In this document: positions 25,845-34,581 of the stretch, piece after piece
Position numbering within the stretch: the stretch's first letter is position 1
Layout: the number at the start of each line of letters is the position of its first letter
Source of the DNA: JBBROS01 sp963752225
GTDB taxonomy: Bacteria; Pseudomonadota; Alphaproteobacteria; Acetobacterales; Acetobacteraceae
DNA: 64,000 nt
NCBI GenBank assembly: GCA_963752225.1
Contig: CAVVXS010000007.1
Coordinates: forward strand, 558,001 to 622,000
Reading direction: 5' to 3'
Made by a program: the position numbers and the translations under genes
The notes under the pieces: generated by a model
Told to the model about the DNA's origin: nothing
Database searches by the model: none
The model's input: only the letters and a program-made list of their open reading frames with translations

Positions 25845-28740
25845 CGGCAGCCGTGGCCTGACCCCGGTCGGCGACGTTCGGCTCGCCGAGCGGCTGCGGC
25901 GCGAAACAAACGCCGAGGTGCTGTTCAGCCGCGCCGACCGCGGCCGCTACAGCACCGACGCCTCGATCTATCAGATGGAGCCGGTGGGCGTGGTGGTGCC
26001 GCGCTCGATCGACGACGCCGCGGCGTCGATCGCCATCGCCCGCGAACACGGGGTTCCCGTGCTGCCGCGTGGCGGCGGCAGCAGCCAGTGCGGCCAGACG
26101 GTCAACCGGGCGCTGGTGATCGACTGCACGAAGTATTTGCGCCGCGTGCTGGAGGTGGACACGGCGGCGCGCCGGGCCTGGGTGGAGCCCGGTTTGGTGC
26201 TGAACCACCTGAACCAGGAGCTGGCACGAACAAAGCTGTTCTTCCCGGTGGACCCCAGCACAAACGCCCGCTGCACCATCGGCGGCATGGCAGGCAACAA
26301 CTCCTGCGGCGCGAAGTCGATCCGCTACGGGCTGATGGCCGACAACGTGCGCGCCATCGACGCCATCCTGGCCGACGGCACCCGCCACACCTTCGGCGCG
26401 TTGCCGGACAATCTCGGCGCCGACGTCCCGGCCGGGATTGCCGCGCTGATCCAGCGGTTGCGGGCGCTCGGCGCCGCCGAGGCGGACGAGATCGCCGCAC
26501 GCTTTCCGCAGCAACTCCGCCGGGTCGGCGGCTACAACATCGAGGTGCTGACGCCGGCGGCCCGGCGTGCGGGGCGCGAGAACCTGGCCCGGCTGCTGGT
26601 CGGGTCCGAGGGCACGCTGGCGTTCTCGGCCGCGCTCGAGCTCGAGCTGCAGCCGGTGCTGCCGCGCAAGGTGCTCGGCATCTGCCAGTTCCCCAGCTTC
26701 CGCGCCGCGATGGAGGCGTCGAAGCACCTCGTGGCGCTCGGCCCGGAGGCGGTCGAGCTGGTGGACCGCACCATGATCGACCTCGGGCGCGGCATCGACA
26801 TCTACCGGCCCACGATCGACCGGATGCTGATCGGCGAGCCGGACAGCCTGCTGATCGTCGAGTTCCACGGCCACGAGGATGGGCCGCTCCTGGAGACGCT
26901 TGCCCGGCTGGACGAAGCGATGGCCGACCTCGGCTATCCCGGCGCCGTCGTGCGCGCGACCGACGCGGCGTTTCAAGCGGCGATCGCCAATGTGCGGGAG
27001 GCCGGGCTGAACATCATGATGTCGATGCGCGGCGACGGGAAGCCGGTCTCGTTCATCGAGGATTGCGCCGTTGGGCTCGAGGACCTCGCCGACTACACCG
27101 AGCGCCTCAACGAGGTTTTTTCCAAGTACGGCACCAAAGGCACCTGGTACGCGCATGCCAGCGTCGGCTGCTTGCACGTGCGGCCGGTGCTGAACATGAA
27201 GGACCCGGCCGACGTGCGCACCATGCGCGCCGTGGCCGAAGAGTGCTTCGCCCTGGTGCGCGAGTACAAGGGCAGCCATAGCGGCGAGCACGGCGACGGC
27301 ATCGTGCGGTCCGAGTTCCACGAGAGCATGTTCGGCGCCCGCATCGTGCGCGCCTTCGAGGCGGTGAAGGACGCCTTCGACCCGGCCGCGCTGCTGAACC
27401 CGAACCGCGTCGTGCACCCGCCGCGCATGGACGACCGGACGCTGTTCCGCTACGGCCCGGATTACGCGCCGGAGCCGGTGACGCCGGTGCTCGACTGGAG
27501 CGGCTGGCCTGGCCCGCAAGGCGGTCTGCTGCCGGCGGTCGAGATGTGCAACAACAACGGCACCTGCCGCGGACTCCACGCCGGCAGCATGTGCCCGAGC
27601 TATCGGGTCACCCGCGACGAGGAGCATCTGACGCGCGGCCGGGCCAATACGCTGCGGCTGGCCTTGACCGGGCAGCTCGGCCCCGACGCGCTGGCCGGCG
27701 ACGAGGTGGCGCATGCCCTGAAGCTTTGTGTGTCATGCAAGGCGTGCAAGCGCGAATGCCCCACCGGTGTCGATATGGCGCGGATGAAGATCGAGGTGTT
27801 GGCGGCGCGGGCGAGCCGGCACGGCGTCGCGCTGCGGGAGCGGCTGGTCGCCGAGATGCCGCGCTACGCGCCGTGGGCGGCCCGGTTCTCTGGGCTGGCG
27901 AACTTGCGCAACCGGGTCGGGCTGTTGCGCCGGCTGGGGGAGCGGACGGGTTTCGCGGCCGCACGGCCCTTGCCGGAATGGAGCAACCGGCCGTTCCGCA
28001 ATGCCGAAGCAGATGGCGGGCGGGCGCCGCGCGGTGACGTGCTGCTGTTCGCCGATACCTTCAACCGGTATTTCGAGCCGGAGAACCTGCGTGCCGCGGT
28101 CCGTGTGCTGCGTGCGGCCGGGTTCAATCCGGTGGTCCCCCCCGGCCGGCCTGTGTGCTGCGGCCGCACCTATCTGTCGGCGGGCATGGTGGACCGGGCC
28201 CGAGCCGAGGCGCGGCGGACGCTGGCGGCGTTGGCCGGCACGCTCCCGGTTGTGGGGCTCGAGCCGTCCTGTCTCCTGACCCTGCGCGACGAGTTTACCG
28301 CCTTGCTGCCCGGCGCCGAGGCGGACGCGCTGGCGGCCCGTGCCATGCTGATCGGCGAGTTCCTGCAGCGGCACGGCGGCGATCTTGCGCTGCGGCCGAT
28401 GTCAGGCCGGGCGCATGTGCATGGGCATTGCCACCAGAAGGCGTTCGGCGCCTGGCCGGACGCCCTATCGGTGCTGGGCCGCGTGCCGGGGCTCGACGTG
28501 CAGCCGATCCAGTCCTCGTGCTGCGGCATGGCGGGCGCCTTCGGCTACCAATCGGAGACGCAGGAAGCGAGCCGGGCGATGGCGGAGGCCTCCTTGCTGC
28601 CGGCGGTTCGCGCCGCGGCGGCGGATGACTGGGTGGTCGCGGACGGCACGTCGTGCCGGCATCAGATCGCCGACCTCGGCGGCCGGCGCGCGGTGCATTC
28701 GGTGGTCCTGCTGGACCGGGCCCTGGCTGTGGCGGCATAA
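25837..28740 (+). CDS. FAD-binding 2-hydroxyacid dehydrogenase fused to Fe-S/CCG domains (D-lactate/glycolate dehydrogenase-like)
   Basis: 967 aa. Order: VAO-type FAD domain (about 30-260, with VPVLPRGGGSSQCGQ and GNNSCGAKSIRYG), FAD-oxidase C-terminal domain (about 270-530), a two-cluster ferredoxin-like domain (cysteines at CNNNGTCR near 571 and CVSCKACKRECP near 632), then two Cys-rich CCG segments (PVCCGRTYLS near 771, SSCCGMAGAFG near 894). This is a GlcD+GlpC/YdiJ-like fusion that oxidises D-lactate, glycolate or 2-hydroxyglutarate into the quinone pool. The start is TTG 25837, overlapping the transporter stop by 8 nt. Confidence 0.9.
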   Translation: MPDGSRGLTPVGDVRLAERLRRETNAEVLFSRADRGRYSTDASIYQMEPVGVVVPRSIDDAAASIAIAREHGVPVLPRGGGSSQCGQTVNRALVIDCTKYLRRVLEVDTAARRAWVEPGLVLNHLNQELARTKLFFPVDPSTNARCTIGGMAGNNSCGAKSIRYGLMADNVRAIDAILADGTRHTFGALPDNLGADVPAGIAALIQRLRALGAAEADEIAARFPQQLRRVGGYNIEVLTPAARRAGRENLARLLVGSEGTLAFSAALELELQPVLPRKVLGICQFPSFRAAMEASKHLVALGPEAVELVDRTMIDLGRGIDIYRPTIDRMLIGEPDSLLIVEFHGHEDGPLLETLARLDEAMADLGYPGAVVRATDAAFQAAIANVREAGLNIMMSMRGDGKPVSFIEDCAVGLEDLADYTERLNEVFSKYGTKGTWYAHASVGCLHVRPVLNMKDPADVRTMRAVAEECFALVREYKGSHSGEHGDGIVRSEFHESMFGARIVRAFEAVKDAFDPAALLNPNRVVHPPRMDDRTLFRYGPDYAPEPVTPVLDWSGWPGPQGGLLPAVEMCNNNGTCRGLHAGSMCPSYRVTRDEEHLTRGRANTLRLALTGQLGPDALAGDEVAHALKLCVSCKACKRECPTGVDMARMKIEVLAARASRHGVALRERLVAEMPRYAPWAARFSGLANLRNRVGLLRRLGERTGFAAARPLPEWSNRPFRNAEADGGRAPRGDVLLFADTFNRYFEPENLRAAVRVLRAAGFNPVVPPGRPVCCGRTYLSAGMVDRARAEARRTLAALAGTLPVVGLEPSCLLTLRDEFTALLPGAEADALAARAMLIGEFLQRHGGDLALRPMSGRAHVHGHCHQKAFGAWPDALSVLGRVPGLDVQPIQSSCCGMAGAFGYQSETQEASRAMAEASLLPAVRAAAADDWVVADGTSCRHQIADLGGRRAVHSVVLLDRALAVAA

Positions 28741-28746
28741 CGTGGC

Positions 28747-29403
28747 ATGACCGATCAGCCGCCGCAGGACGAATCCAAGCTCACCCGCACCAAGCAACTC
28801 TGGGCTGCGGCCGGGAAGTTCCTGACCGGCCGGCACGCCCGGCCGGAGGATGAGCGGCTGCCCCCGGGGCAGCATCTGGTGCGCGACTGGCCGGTGCTCG
28901 ATCTCGGCGTGCAGCCCGACGTGCCGACCGAGCGCTGGTCGCTGCGGGTCTTTGGCGAGGTGGAGGAGCAAATCTCGCTCGATTGGCCCGGCTTCCTGGC
29001 CTTGCCGCAGCGCGACAGCGTGTCGGACATTCACTGCGTCACCACGTGGTCGCGCTATGATAACCGGTGGCGCGGCGTCACCACGCGCGATCTGCTGGAC
29101 GTGGTGCGGCCGCGCGAGGCCGCCGCGTTCGTCGTGCTGCACAGCCATGACGGTTACACGACCAACCTGCCGCTTGCCGACTTCGCGTCGCCTGACGCGT
29201 TGCTGGCGACCCACTGGAACGATCAGCCCATTCCGCGTGACCATGGCGGCCCGGTGCGCCTGATCGTGCCGCATCTCTACTTCTGGAAAAGTGCCAAGTG
29301 GCTGCAACGGATCGAGTTCGTCGTGGCCGACCGGGCCGGCTACTGGGAGGAGCGGGGTTACCACATGCGTGGTGACCCGTGGGCGGAGGAACGCTACGGC
29401 TAG
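28747..29403 (+). CDS. Sulfite-oxidase-like molybdopterin-binding oxidoreductase
   Basis: 218 aa, YuiH-like. The Mo-ligand cysteine is C97 in SDIHCVTTWSRYDNRW, with the cofactor-binding GGPVRLIVPHLYFWKSAKW segment. There is no Tat signal, so it is probably cytoplasmic, unlike MsrP/YedY. It needs the molybdopterin cofactor made by the divergent moeA/mobA operon, which gives a functional link across the GntR-controlled region. It starts 6 nt after the dehydrogenase stop. The substrate is unknown. Confidence 0.9.
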   Translation: MTDQPPQDESKLTRTKQLWAAAGKFLTGRHARPEDERLPPGQHLVRDWPVLDLGVQPDVPTERWSLRVFGEVEEQISLDWPGFLALPQRDSVSDIHCVTTWSRYDNRWRGVTTRDLLDVVRPREAAAFVVLHSHDGYTTNLPLADFASPDALLATHWNDQPIPRDHGGPVRLIVPHLYFWKSAKWLQRIEFVVADRAGYWEERGYHMRGDPWAEERYG

Positions 29404-29450
29404 CAGGAGCCCGCCGCGATGTCTCGGCTGGTTGGCGGAGGCTGACGGGT

Positions 29451-29473
29451 CCGGCCCGGACGTCCCGGGCCGG
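29451..29473. terminator. Hairpin terminator between convergent genes
   Basis: Perfect 9-bp stem (CCGGCCCGG, 5-nt loop, CCGGGCCGG) between the molybdoenzyme gene and the convergent small lipoprotein gene. There is no strong T run, so it may act together with Rho or as a 3'-end stabiliser. Confidence 0.55.
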
Positions 29474-29481
29474 CGTGTCCG

Positions 29482-29718
29482 CTAGTACGCGGCGCCCTTG
29501 CTGTTCGGCACCGAGGTCGTGGTCGCCTGACCACCGCCGATGCTGACGTTCGGGATCGCGCCGGTCTGCCGCATGCCGCCGCCGTTGGAAGAGGTGATGC
29601 CGCTCGGCGCCTGTCCCGGTGCATTGCCGCTCGAGACGGTGTTGGGCTGGGTCGTGCCGCAACCTGCGACCGCCAAGCAAGACAATGCGGCGATTGCGGA
29701 CAAAGTGATAGATTTCAT
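29482..29718 (-). CDS. Small lipoprotein, low complexity
   Basis: 78 aa. The N-terminus is a lipoprotein signal with lipobox LAVAGC (C20). The mature part is a short Gly/Ser/Thr/Asn-rich disordered tail (SSGNAPGQAPSGITSSNGGG). No function can be assigned. It is divergent from the gamma-glutamyltransferase gene, with which it shares a promoter region containing a 10-bp inverted repeat. Confidence 0.75.
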   Translation of the reverse strand: MKSITLSAIAALSCLAVAGCGTTQPNTVSSGNAPGQAPSGITSSNGGGMRQTGAIPNVSIGGGQATTTSVPNSKGAAY

Positions 29719-29735
29719 GGTAACTCTCCGGTGAA

Positions 29736-29879
29736 CGTTTGCTCAGGCGCCGAGACAAAATCGTACGATGTCTCGCGCTCGACTGCGAACCTCTCTGTTT
29801 CGCCACGGCTCCTGACATCAACGTAACTCGCTCGATCGAAATTGGTTCGATGAGGTGCCAAACAATGCGTGAGCAAACG
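29736..29879. promoter_or_regulatory. Divergent promoter region with spaced inverted repeats
   Basis: The 242-bp region between the lipoprotein and gamma-glutamyltransferase genes has no coding signal. It contains CGTTTGCTCA (29736-29745) and its exact complement TGAGCAAACG (29870-29879), one arm near each gene start, and between them a palindrome ATCGAA-N5-TTCGAT (29835-29851). These look like regulator sites shared by the two divergent genes. The assignment is inferred from symmetry alone. Confidence 0.35.
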
Positions 29880-29960
29880 GGCGGCGGCGGCAGTGCAAGT
29901 GGCTGGCCAGTCGTGCCGCCGGCGTGCATGATTCGGCGAACCGTCGTGAGGCCACTCCGT

Positions 29961-31712
29961 ATGCGCGCTCCGCTCGTCCTCATGGTGTCACTGGCAACGC
30001 TGTCCAGCGCGCCTGCTTCGGCATTCGATCCGGCGCCAGTGCCGGGCCGGCAGGGCATGGTGGTTTCGGCACAACACTTGGCCAGCGAAGCCGGGCTGGA
30101 CGTGCTCAAGAAGGGTGGCAACGCGGTCGACGCCGCCGTTGCGGTCGGCTACGCGCTCGCCGTCACTTACCCGGCGGCCGGTAATCTCGGCGGCGGCGGC
30201 TTCATGACCGTCCGGATGGCCGATGGCAGTTCGGGCTTCCTCGACTTCCGCGAGAAGGCCCCGGCCGCGGCGACGCCGGGCATGTTCCTTGCCGAGGACG
30301 GCTCGGTCGCCAAGGGCCGCTCGACCGAGACCTGGCTCGCGGTCGGCGTGCCCGGCACCGCGGCGGGGCTGGAGGCGGCCCGGGTGAAGTGGGGCCGCAT
30401 GCCGCGGCAAGCGCTGCTTGGCCCGGCAATCCGGCTGGCGCGGGACGGCTTCGTGATCGAACCCGGCGACGACGCGTTGCTGCGTGCCGAAGCGAGCGGC
30501 CTCGGGCGAGACCCGGAAGCGGCGGCGATCTTCCTCCACGACGGCAAGCCGCTCGCAGTGGGGGACCGGCTGGTGCAGTCCGACCTGGCCGGCTCGCTCG
30601 AGCTGCTGGCGCAGGACGGGCCGGACGCCTTCTACCGCGGCTCAATCGGTCAGGCGATCGTGGCGGCCAGCCAGGACGGCGGCGGCATCCTGCAGAACGC
30701 GGATTTTGCCGGCTACGCGGTGCGTGAGCTGGCGCCGGTCGGCTGCGACTACCGCGGCTTCCACGTGCTTTCGGCGCCCCCGCCGAGTTCCGGCGGCGTG
30801 GTGCTGTGCGAAGTGCTGGGCGTGCTCGACGGCTATGACCTGCGGGGGATGGGGTTCCATTCTGCGGCCGCAGTGCACGTCATTACCGAGGCATTGCGCC
30901 AGGCCTTCTACGACCGCAACAGCCGGCTGGGCGACCCCGACTTCGTCGACAACCCCGTCGCCGAGTTGACCGACCCGGCCTATGCCGCGCGGGTGCGCGG
31001 GCGCATCGACCCGGCCCACGCCACGCCCTCCGCCCAAGTCACGCCGCTGCCGCATGAGGGCGACAACACCACCCATTACGTCGTGGTGGACGGGGCAGGG
31101 AACGCGGTGTCCGTCACCTACACGCTGAACGACTGGTTCGGGGTGAAGAAGGTGGCGCCCGGCACCGGCATCCTGCTGAACAACGAGATGGACGATTTCA
31201 CCTCCAAGCCCGGCTCTCCCAACATGTTCGGCTTGGTGCAAGGCGCGGCCAATGCGGTCGCGCCCGGCAAGACGCCGCTCAGCAGCATGACGCCGACGAT
31301 CCTCGAGCGCGACGGCAAGGTGGCGATGGTGGTCGGCAGTCCCGGCGGCCCGCGCATCATCACCACCGTGCTGAACGCGATCCTGAACGTGGTCGATTAC
31401 GGCATGACCGCGCAGGAGGCCTTGGACGCGCCGCGGTTCCACCATCAATGGCTGCCGGACGTGATCACCGCCGAGCGGTTCGCGCTCAGCGCCGACACGG
31501 CGGCGAAGCTGGAAGCAATGGGCCACAAGGTGGTCGAGGGCGCGCCCTGGGGGATCGCCGAGGCGATCACCGTCGGCAGCGCCCGCCTGGCCCCGGCGCC
31601 GCCGGCCGGCAGCGCGCAATCGCTGGTGCTGGCCGTGCCGGACGCGGGCGGCGCGACCTTGTTCGGGGCGCACGATCCCCGCGGCGGCGCCGGCGGAGCG
31701 GCCGGCTACTGA
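29961..31712 (+). CDS. ggt: Gamma-glutamyltransferase (gamma-glutamyltranspeptidase)
   Basis: 583 aa precursor of an Ntn hydrolase. The signal peptide is MRAPLVLMVSLATLSSAPASA, for periplasmic export. The autocatalytic nucleophile is T371 in GDNTTHYVVVDG, splitting the chain into large and small subunits. GNAVDAAVAVGYAL and GSPGGPRIITTVLN are conserved binding loops. It hydrolyses glutathione and other gamma-glutamyl compounds or transfers the glutamyl group. The ATG 29961 has a TGAGG site about 9 nt upstream and the cleanest signal peptide; ATG 29928 is an alternative. Confidence 0.93.
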   Translation: MRAPLVLMVSLATLSSAPASAFDPAPVPGRQGMVVSAQHLASEAGLDVLKKGGNAVDAAVAVGYALAVTYPAAGNLGGGGFMTVRMADGSSGFLDFREKAPAAATPGMFLAEDGSVAKGRSTETWLAVGVPGTAAGLEAARVKWGRMPRQALLGPAIRLARDGFVIEPGDDALLRAEASGLGRDPEAAAIFLHDGKPLAVGDRLVQSDLAGSLELLAQDGPDAFYRGSIGQAIVAASQDGGGILQNADFAGYAVRELAPVGCDYRGFHVLSAPPPSSGGVVLCEVLGVLDGYDLRGMGFHSAAAVHVITEALRQAFYDRNSRLGDPDFVDNPVAELTDPAYAARVRGRIDPAHATPSAQVTPLPHEGDNTTHYVVVDGAGNAVSVTYTLNDWFGVKKVAPGTGILLNNEMDDFTSKPGSPNMFGLVQGAANAVAPGKTPLSSMTPTILERDGKVAMVVGSPGGPRIITTVLNAILNVVDYGMTAQEALDAPRFHHQWLPDVITAERFALSADTAAKLEAMGHKVVEGAPWGIAEAITVGSARLAPAPPAGSAQSLVLAVPDAGGATLFGAHDPRGGAGGAAGY

Positions 31713-31736
31713 CCGACCCCGCCCGCCGCTAGGAGG

Positions 31737-32483
31737 TCAGGCGCCGGGTAGCGGCTCCGAGACGGAGCGGGTCGGGATCATCGCCGGGGCCGGCTCGGAC
31801 CGTGCCGGCTCGGTGATCATCTCCATGCGGCCGGTGATCTGGCCGCCATCCTCGACCTGCAGCCGGCGGCAGCGGGCGGTGCCGAGCAGCTTGCCGGTGG
31901 ACCGCACGATCAGGTTGCCGCGCGCGGTCAGCGTGCCGTCGATGGTGCCGGCAACCTCGGTGTCCTCGACCTCGACCTCACCCTTGAACATGCCGCCCGG
32001 AGCGATCACCAGCTCGGTCGCGTGCACGATGCTGGCCTCGAACGTGCCCTCGACCACGAGGCGTTCGGCGTCGGTGACGGTGCCCTGCACGCTGATCCCG
32101 CGGCCAACCACCAGGGTGCGCCGCTCCGCCTGCTCGCGCCGCTGGCCGGCCGCGTTGCCCGGCCGGGGCGCGCTGGGAATGCCACCCGGCCCCGATTGCG
32201 CAACAGAGGACGACATGCCCGGGCCGGGCCCCTGACCCTGGTTCGAGTTCGGCGGCGGAGGTGGCGCGGGGAACGGCGAACGGCCCATGGCAGGAGCTTC
32301 CTTGGCGGTGGTGGATGTCGGGTAAGGGACGGCGTTGCGAAACGGCGGCAGGCTCGAGCCATCGTCGACCCGGCGCCCGTTGAGGAGACCGGTGGCTCCG
32401 GCGTCGCCCGCCGGGCTCGCGCCATCGGGTCGTGGGGCGGGCGGAATGCCCGGCATGTCATCGGGTTTGCGGCGCTTGAACAC
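31737..32483 (-). CDS. Bactofilin (polymer-forming cytoskeletal protein)
   Basis: 248 aa. The C-terminal bactofilin domain (about 120-225) shows the beta-helix repeats: RTLVVGRGISVQGTVTDAER, LVVEGTFEASIVHA, GMFKGEVEVEDTEVAGTIDG. The N-terminal 115 residues are a proline/glycine-rich disordered linker. The GTG start at 32483 reads MFKRRKPDD, matching the usual short basic N-terminus, with a GGGGG site 9 nt upstream. Bactofilins assemble on the inner membrane and organise stalk or cell-wall synthesis. Convergent with ggt. Confidence 0.88.
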   Translation of the reverse strand: MFKRRKPDDMPGIPPAPRPDGASPAGDAGATGLLNGRRVDDGSSLPPFRNAVPYPTSTTAKEAPAMGRSPFPAPPPPPNSNQGQGPGPGMSSSVAQSGPGGIPSAPRPGNAAGQRREQAERRTLVVGRGISVQGTVTDAERLVVEGTFEASIVHATELVIAPGGMFKGEVEVEDTEVAGTIDGTLTARGNLIVRSTGKLLGTARCRRLQVEDGGQITGRMEMITEPARSEPAPAMIPTRSVSEPLPGA

Positions 32484-32642
32484 GCGGAACCCCCTTTCAA
32501 ACTCGGGGAGCCGCCGCGGCCGCGGGGTGCGGTGGGCGGGGCATCCACTTCGCCGACGCGTAACATGGCTCAGGATGAAGTGATAGGCGGCTTGCCGTCC
32601 GGATCGGCTGAGAGTGCCGCCGTCCACGCGGCCGCCTTGCGG

Positions 32643-33335
32643 TTATGGTCGTGGAAGGAATGCCGCAGGCTCAGACGGGTGCGGAGCGTTGTTGAGGACG
32701 TGCGTCAAGGCAGCGACGCCGAGCACGGGCACGAGCAGGTTCAGCAGCGGGACGGTCCCCGCCAAGGCGAACAGCCCGCCGAGCAGCAGCACCGGCGCCC
32801 GCCGGGCGGCGTAGACCCGCAGCGCGTCGCCCCGGCCCATCCGCCGCATGGCGACGCCGACGAACAGGCCGCGCCCGATCGCCCAACCGGTGATGGCCCA
32901 GCCCAGCAGCAGCCCGACCCCCGGCAGCGCCAAAGCGAGGCCGAGCGCCACGACCTGCCACGCCAGCACCTGGGCGCCGAGCGCGACGCCGTCCCAAGCC
33001 TGAACCGTGAGGGAGGCACCCTGCTGCGGCGGCGGCAGCAGCGGGTAGAACCGCCGATCGACCGCGTTGGCGACCCGGTCGATATACAGCGTCGCGATCA
33101 GCAGCGCCGCCGGCACGAACAGCCACACCGCCAGCAGCGCGGCGCCGATGCCGCCGGCGAGCCCGGCGGCCCAGCCGATCCAACCGGGCTGCCCCACCAG
33201 GGTCTGCACTGCCCAGGCGCTGCCGGCCAGCAGGCCGATGAAGGCCAGCACCGACAGGGCGAGACTGCGCAGGAGCACGCCCACGAACACCGGGTCGTCC
33301 ATTTGCTGCAGGGCGCGGAACAGGGGAGACAGCAT
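32643..33335 (-). CDS. EI24 domain (CysZ-like) membrane protein
   Basis: 230 aa with about four to six hydrophobic segments (for example LALSVLAFIGLLAGSAWAV, LAGGIGAALLAVWLFVPAALL). EI24/CysZ features are the paired membrane hairpins and the central DRRFYPLLPPP loop. CysZ is a sulfate permease, but most EI24 members are uncharacterised and no sulfur genes are adjacent. It is divergent from the PfkB kinase (97-bp gap). The start is the ATG of MLSPLFRALQQMDD. Confidence 0.82.
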   Translation of the reverse strand: MLSPLFRALQQMDDPVFVGVLLRSLALSVLAFIGLLAGSAWAVQTLVGQPGWIGWAAGLAGGIGAALLAVWLFVPAALLIATLYIDRVANAVDRRFYPLLPPPQQGASLTVQAWDGVALGAQVLAWQVVALGLALALPGVGLLLGWAITGWAIGRGLFVGVAMRRMGRGDALRVYAARRAPVLLLGGLFALAGTVPLLNLLVPVLGVAALTHVLNNAPHPSEPAAFLPRP

Positions 33336-33432
33336 GGTCGGCAGCGCCTCGTAGCGATCGGAAGGGACGGCGATATTGCAGGTGGGGGACGTGGATGTTA
33401 CCCGCCGCGCTTGCAACACGGCAGGAGCCGCC

Positions 33433-34419
33433 ATGACACAAGCCCGTTTCGACCTGTGCGGCATCGGCAACGCGATCGTGGACGTGGTGGCGCCCGTGGA
33501 TGAGGCGTTCCTGTCCAAGCGGGACATGCGCAAGGGCGGCATGGCGCTGATCTCGGCCGACGACGCGGAAGCGTTGTACATGGCGCTGCCGCCCGGGCAG
33601 GAAAGCAGCGGCGGCTCGGTCGCCAACACCTGCGCGGTGGCCGCCGGGCTGGGCGCGCGAGTGGCGTTCCTGGGCAAGGTGGCCGACGACGCGCTCGGCG
33701 GCGTGTTCCGCCAGGACATGGAGCGGATCGGCGTCGCCTTCCCGACCCCGGCACTGCAAGGCGGCGCCCCCACCGCGCGGTGCCTGATCGCGGTCACGCC
33801 GGACGGGCAGCGGACGATGAGCACCTTCCTCGGCGCCTGCGTCGCATTCGGGCCGGACGACCTCGACGAGGCGGTGATCGGCGACAGCGCGGTGACCTAC
33901 CTCGAGGGCTACCTGTTCGATCCGCCGGCGGCGCAGGCGGCGTTCCGGCGGGCGGCGGAGCTGGCGCACGCGGCCGGGCGCCGGGTCGCGCTGAGCCTGT
34001 CGGACGCGTTCTGCGTCGACCGTCACCGCGACGCGTTCCGCGAGCTGGTGGCCGGGCACGTGGACATCCTGTTCGCCAACGAAGCCGAGATCTGCAGCCT
34101 GTACGAGGAAAACACGTTCGACGCCGCGGCGGAACGAGCCGGGCAGGACGTGGCGTTGGCAGCGCTGACCCGCAGCGAGGACGGCAGCGTCGTGGTGCAC
34201 GGGGGCGAGCGGATCGTCATCGCCGCGGCACCGGCGAGCCTGGTCGACAGCACCGGCGCCGGCGACGCGTATGCGGCCGGGTTCCTGGCCGGAATGGCAG
34301 CGGGCCGTCCGCTCGCATCCTGCGGCGCGCTGGGCAGCCACGCGGCTGCCGCAGTGATCGCGCAGTACGGCGCTCGGCCGTCCGGGGATTTGCGGGCCAT
34401 GGCGGCTTCGGTCGGCTAA
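33433..34419 (+). CDS. PfkB-family carbohydrate/adenosine kinase
   Basis: 328 aa. The ribokinase-type core has GGSVANTCAVAAGLG (substrate loop), and the C-terminal PfkB signature DSTGAGDAYAAGFLAG with catalytic base D278. The opening DLCGIGNAIVDVVAPVDEAFL and long similarity to the adenosine-kinase branch suggest a nucleoside or sugar substrate. It is cytoplasmic and ATP-dependent. The ATG follows a GGAG site at 33424. Confidence 0.88.
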   Translation: MTQARFDLCGIGNAIVDVVAPVDEAFLSKRDMRKGGMALISADDAEALYMALPPGQESSGGSVANTCAVAAGLGARVAFLGKVADDALGGVFRQDMERIGVAFPTPALQGGAPTARCLIAVTPDGQRTMSTFLGACVAFGPDDLDEAVIGDSAVTYLEGYLFDPPAAQAAFRRAAELAHAAGRRVALSLSDAFCVDRHRDAFRELVAGHVDILFANEAEICSLYEENTFDAAAERAGQDVALAALTRSEDGSVVVHGGERIVIAAAPASLVDSTGAGDAYAAGFLAGMAAGRPLASCGALGSHAAAAVIAQYGARPSGDLRAMAASVG

Positions 34420-34581
34420 ACGCACCTGCCGAAGGGCGCCGTCGATCGCGGAAACGAGATCGTTGGACGGAACTTGCGTCGGAAGGGGTCGTTGCCTCCC
34501 TGCAGCCCGGCCATCCAAGGACGGATGGCGAAAAGACGGGCCATCAACCGGCGGGACCCTTGGGGTCCATGGGAGAACAGA

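Noticed and set aside
29736..29879. 10-bp inverted repeats as ends of a small mobile element (MITE)
   Set aside because: The internal 124 bp has no terminal target duplication and the repeats sit next to two gene starts; a regulatory role is more likely.
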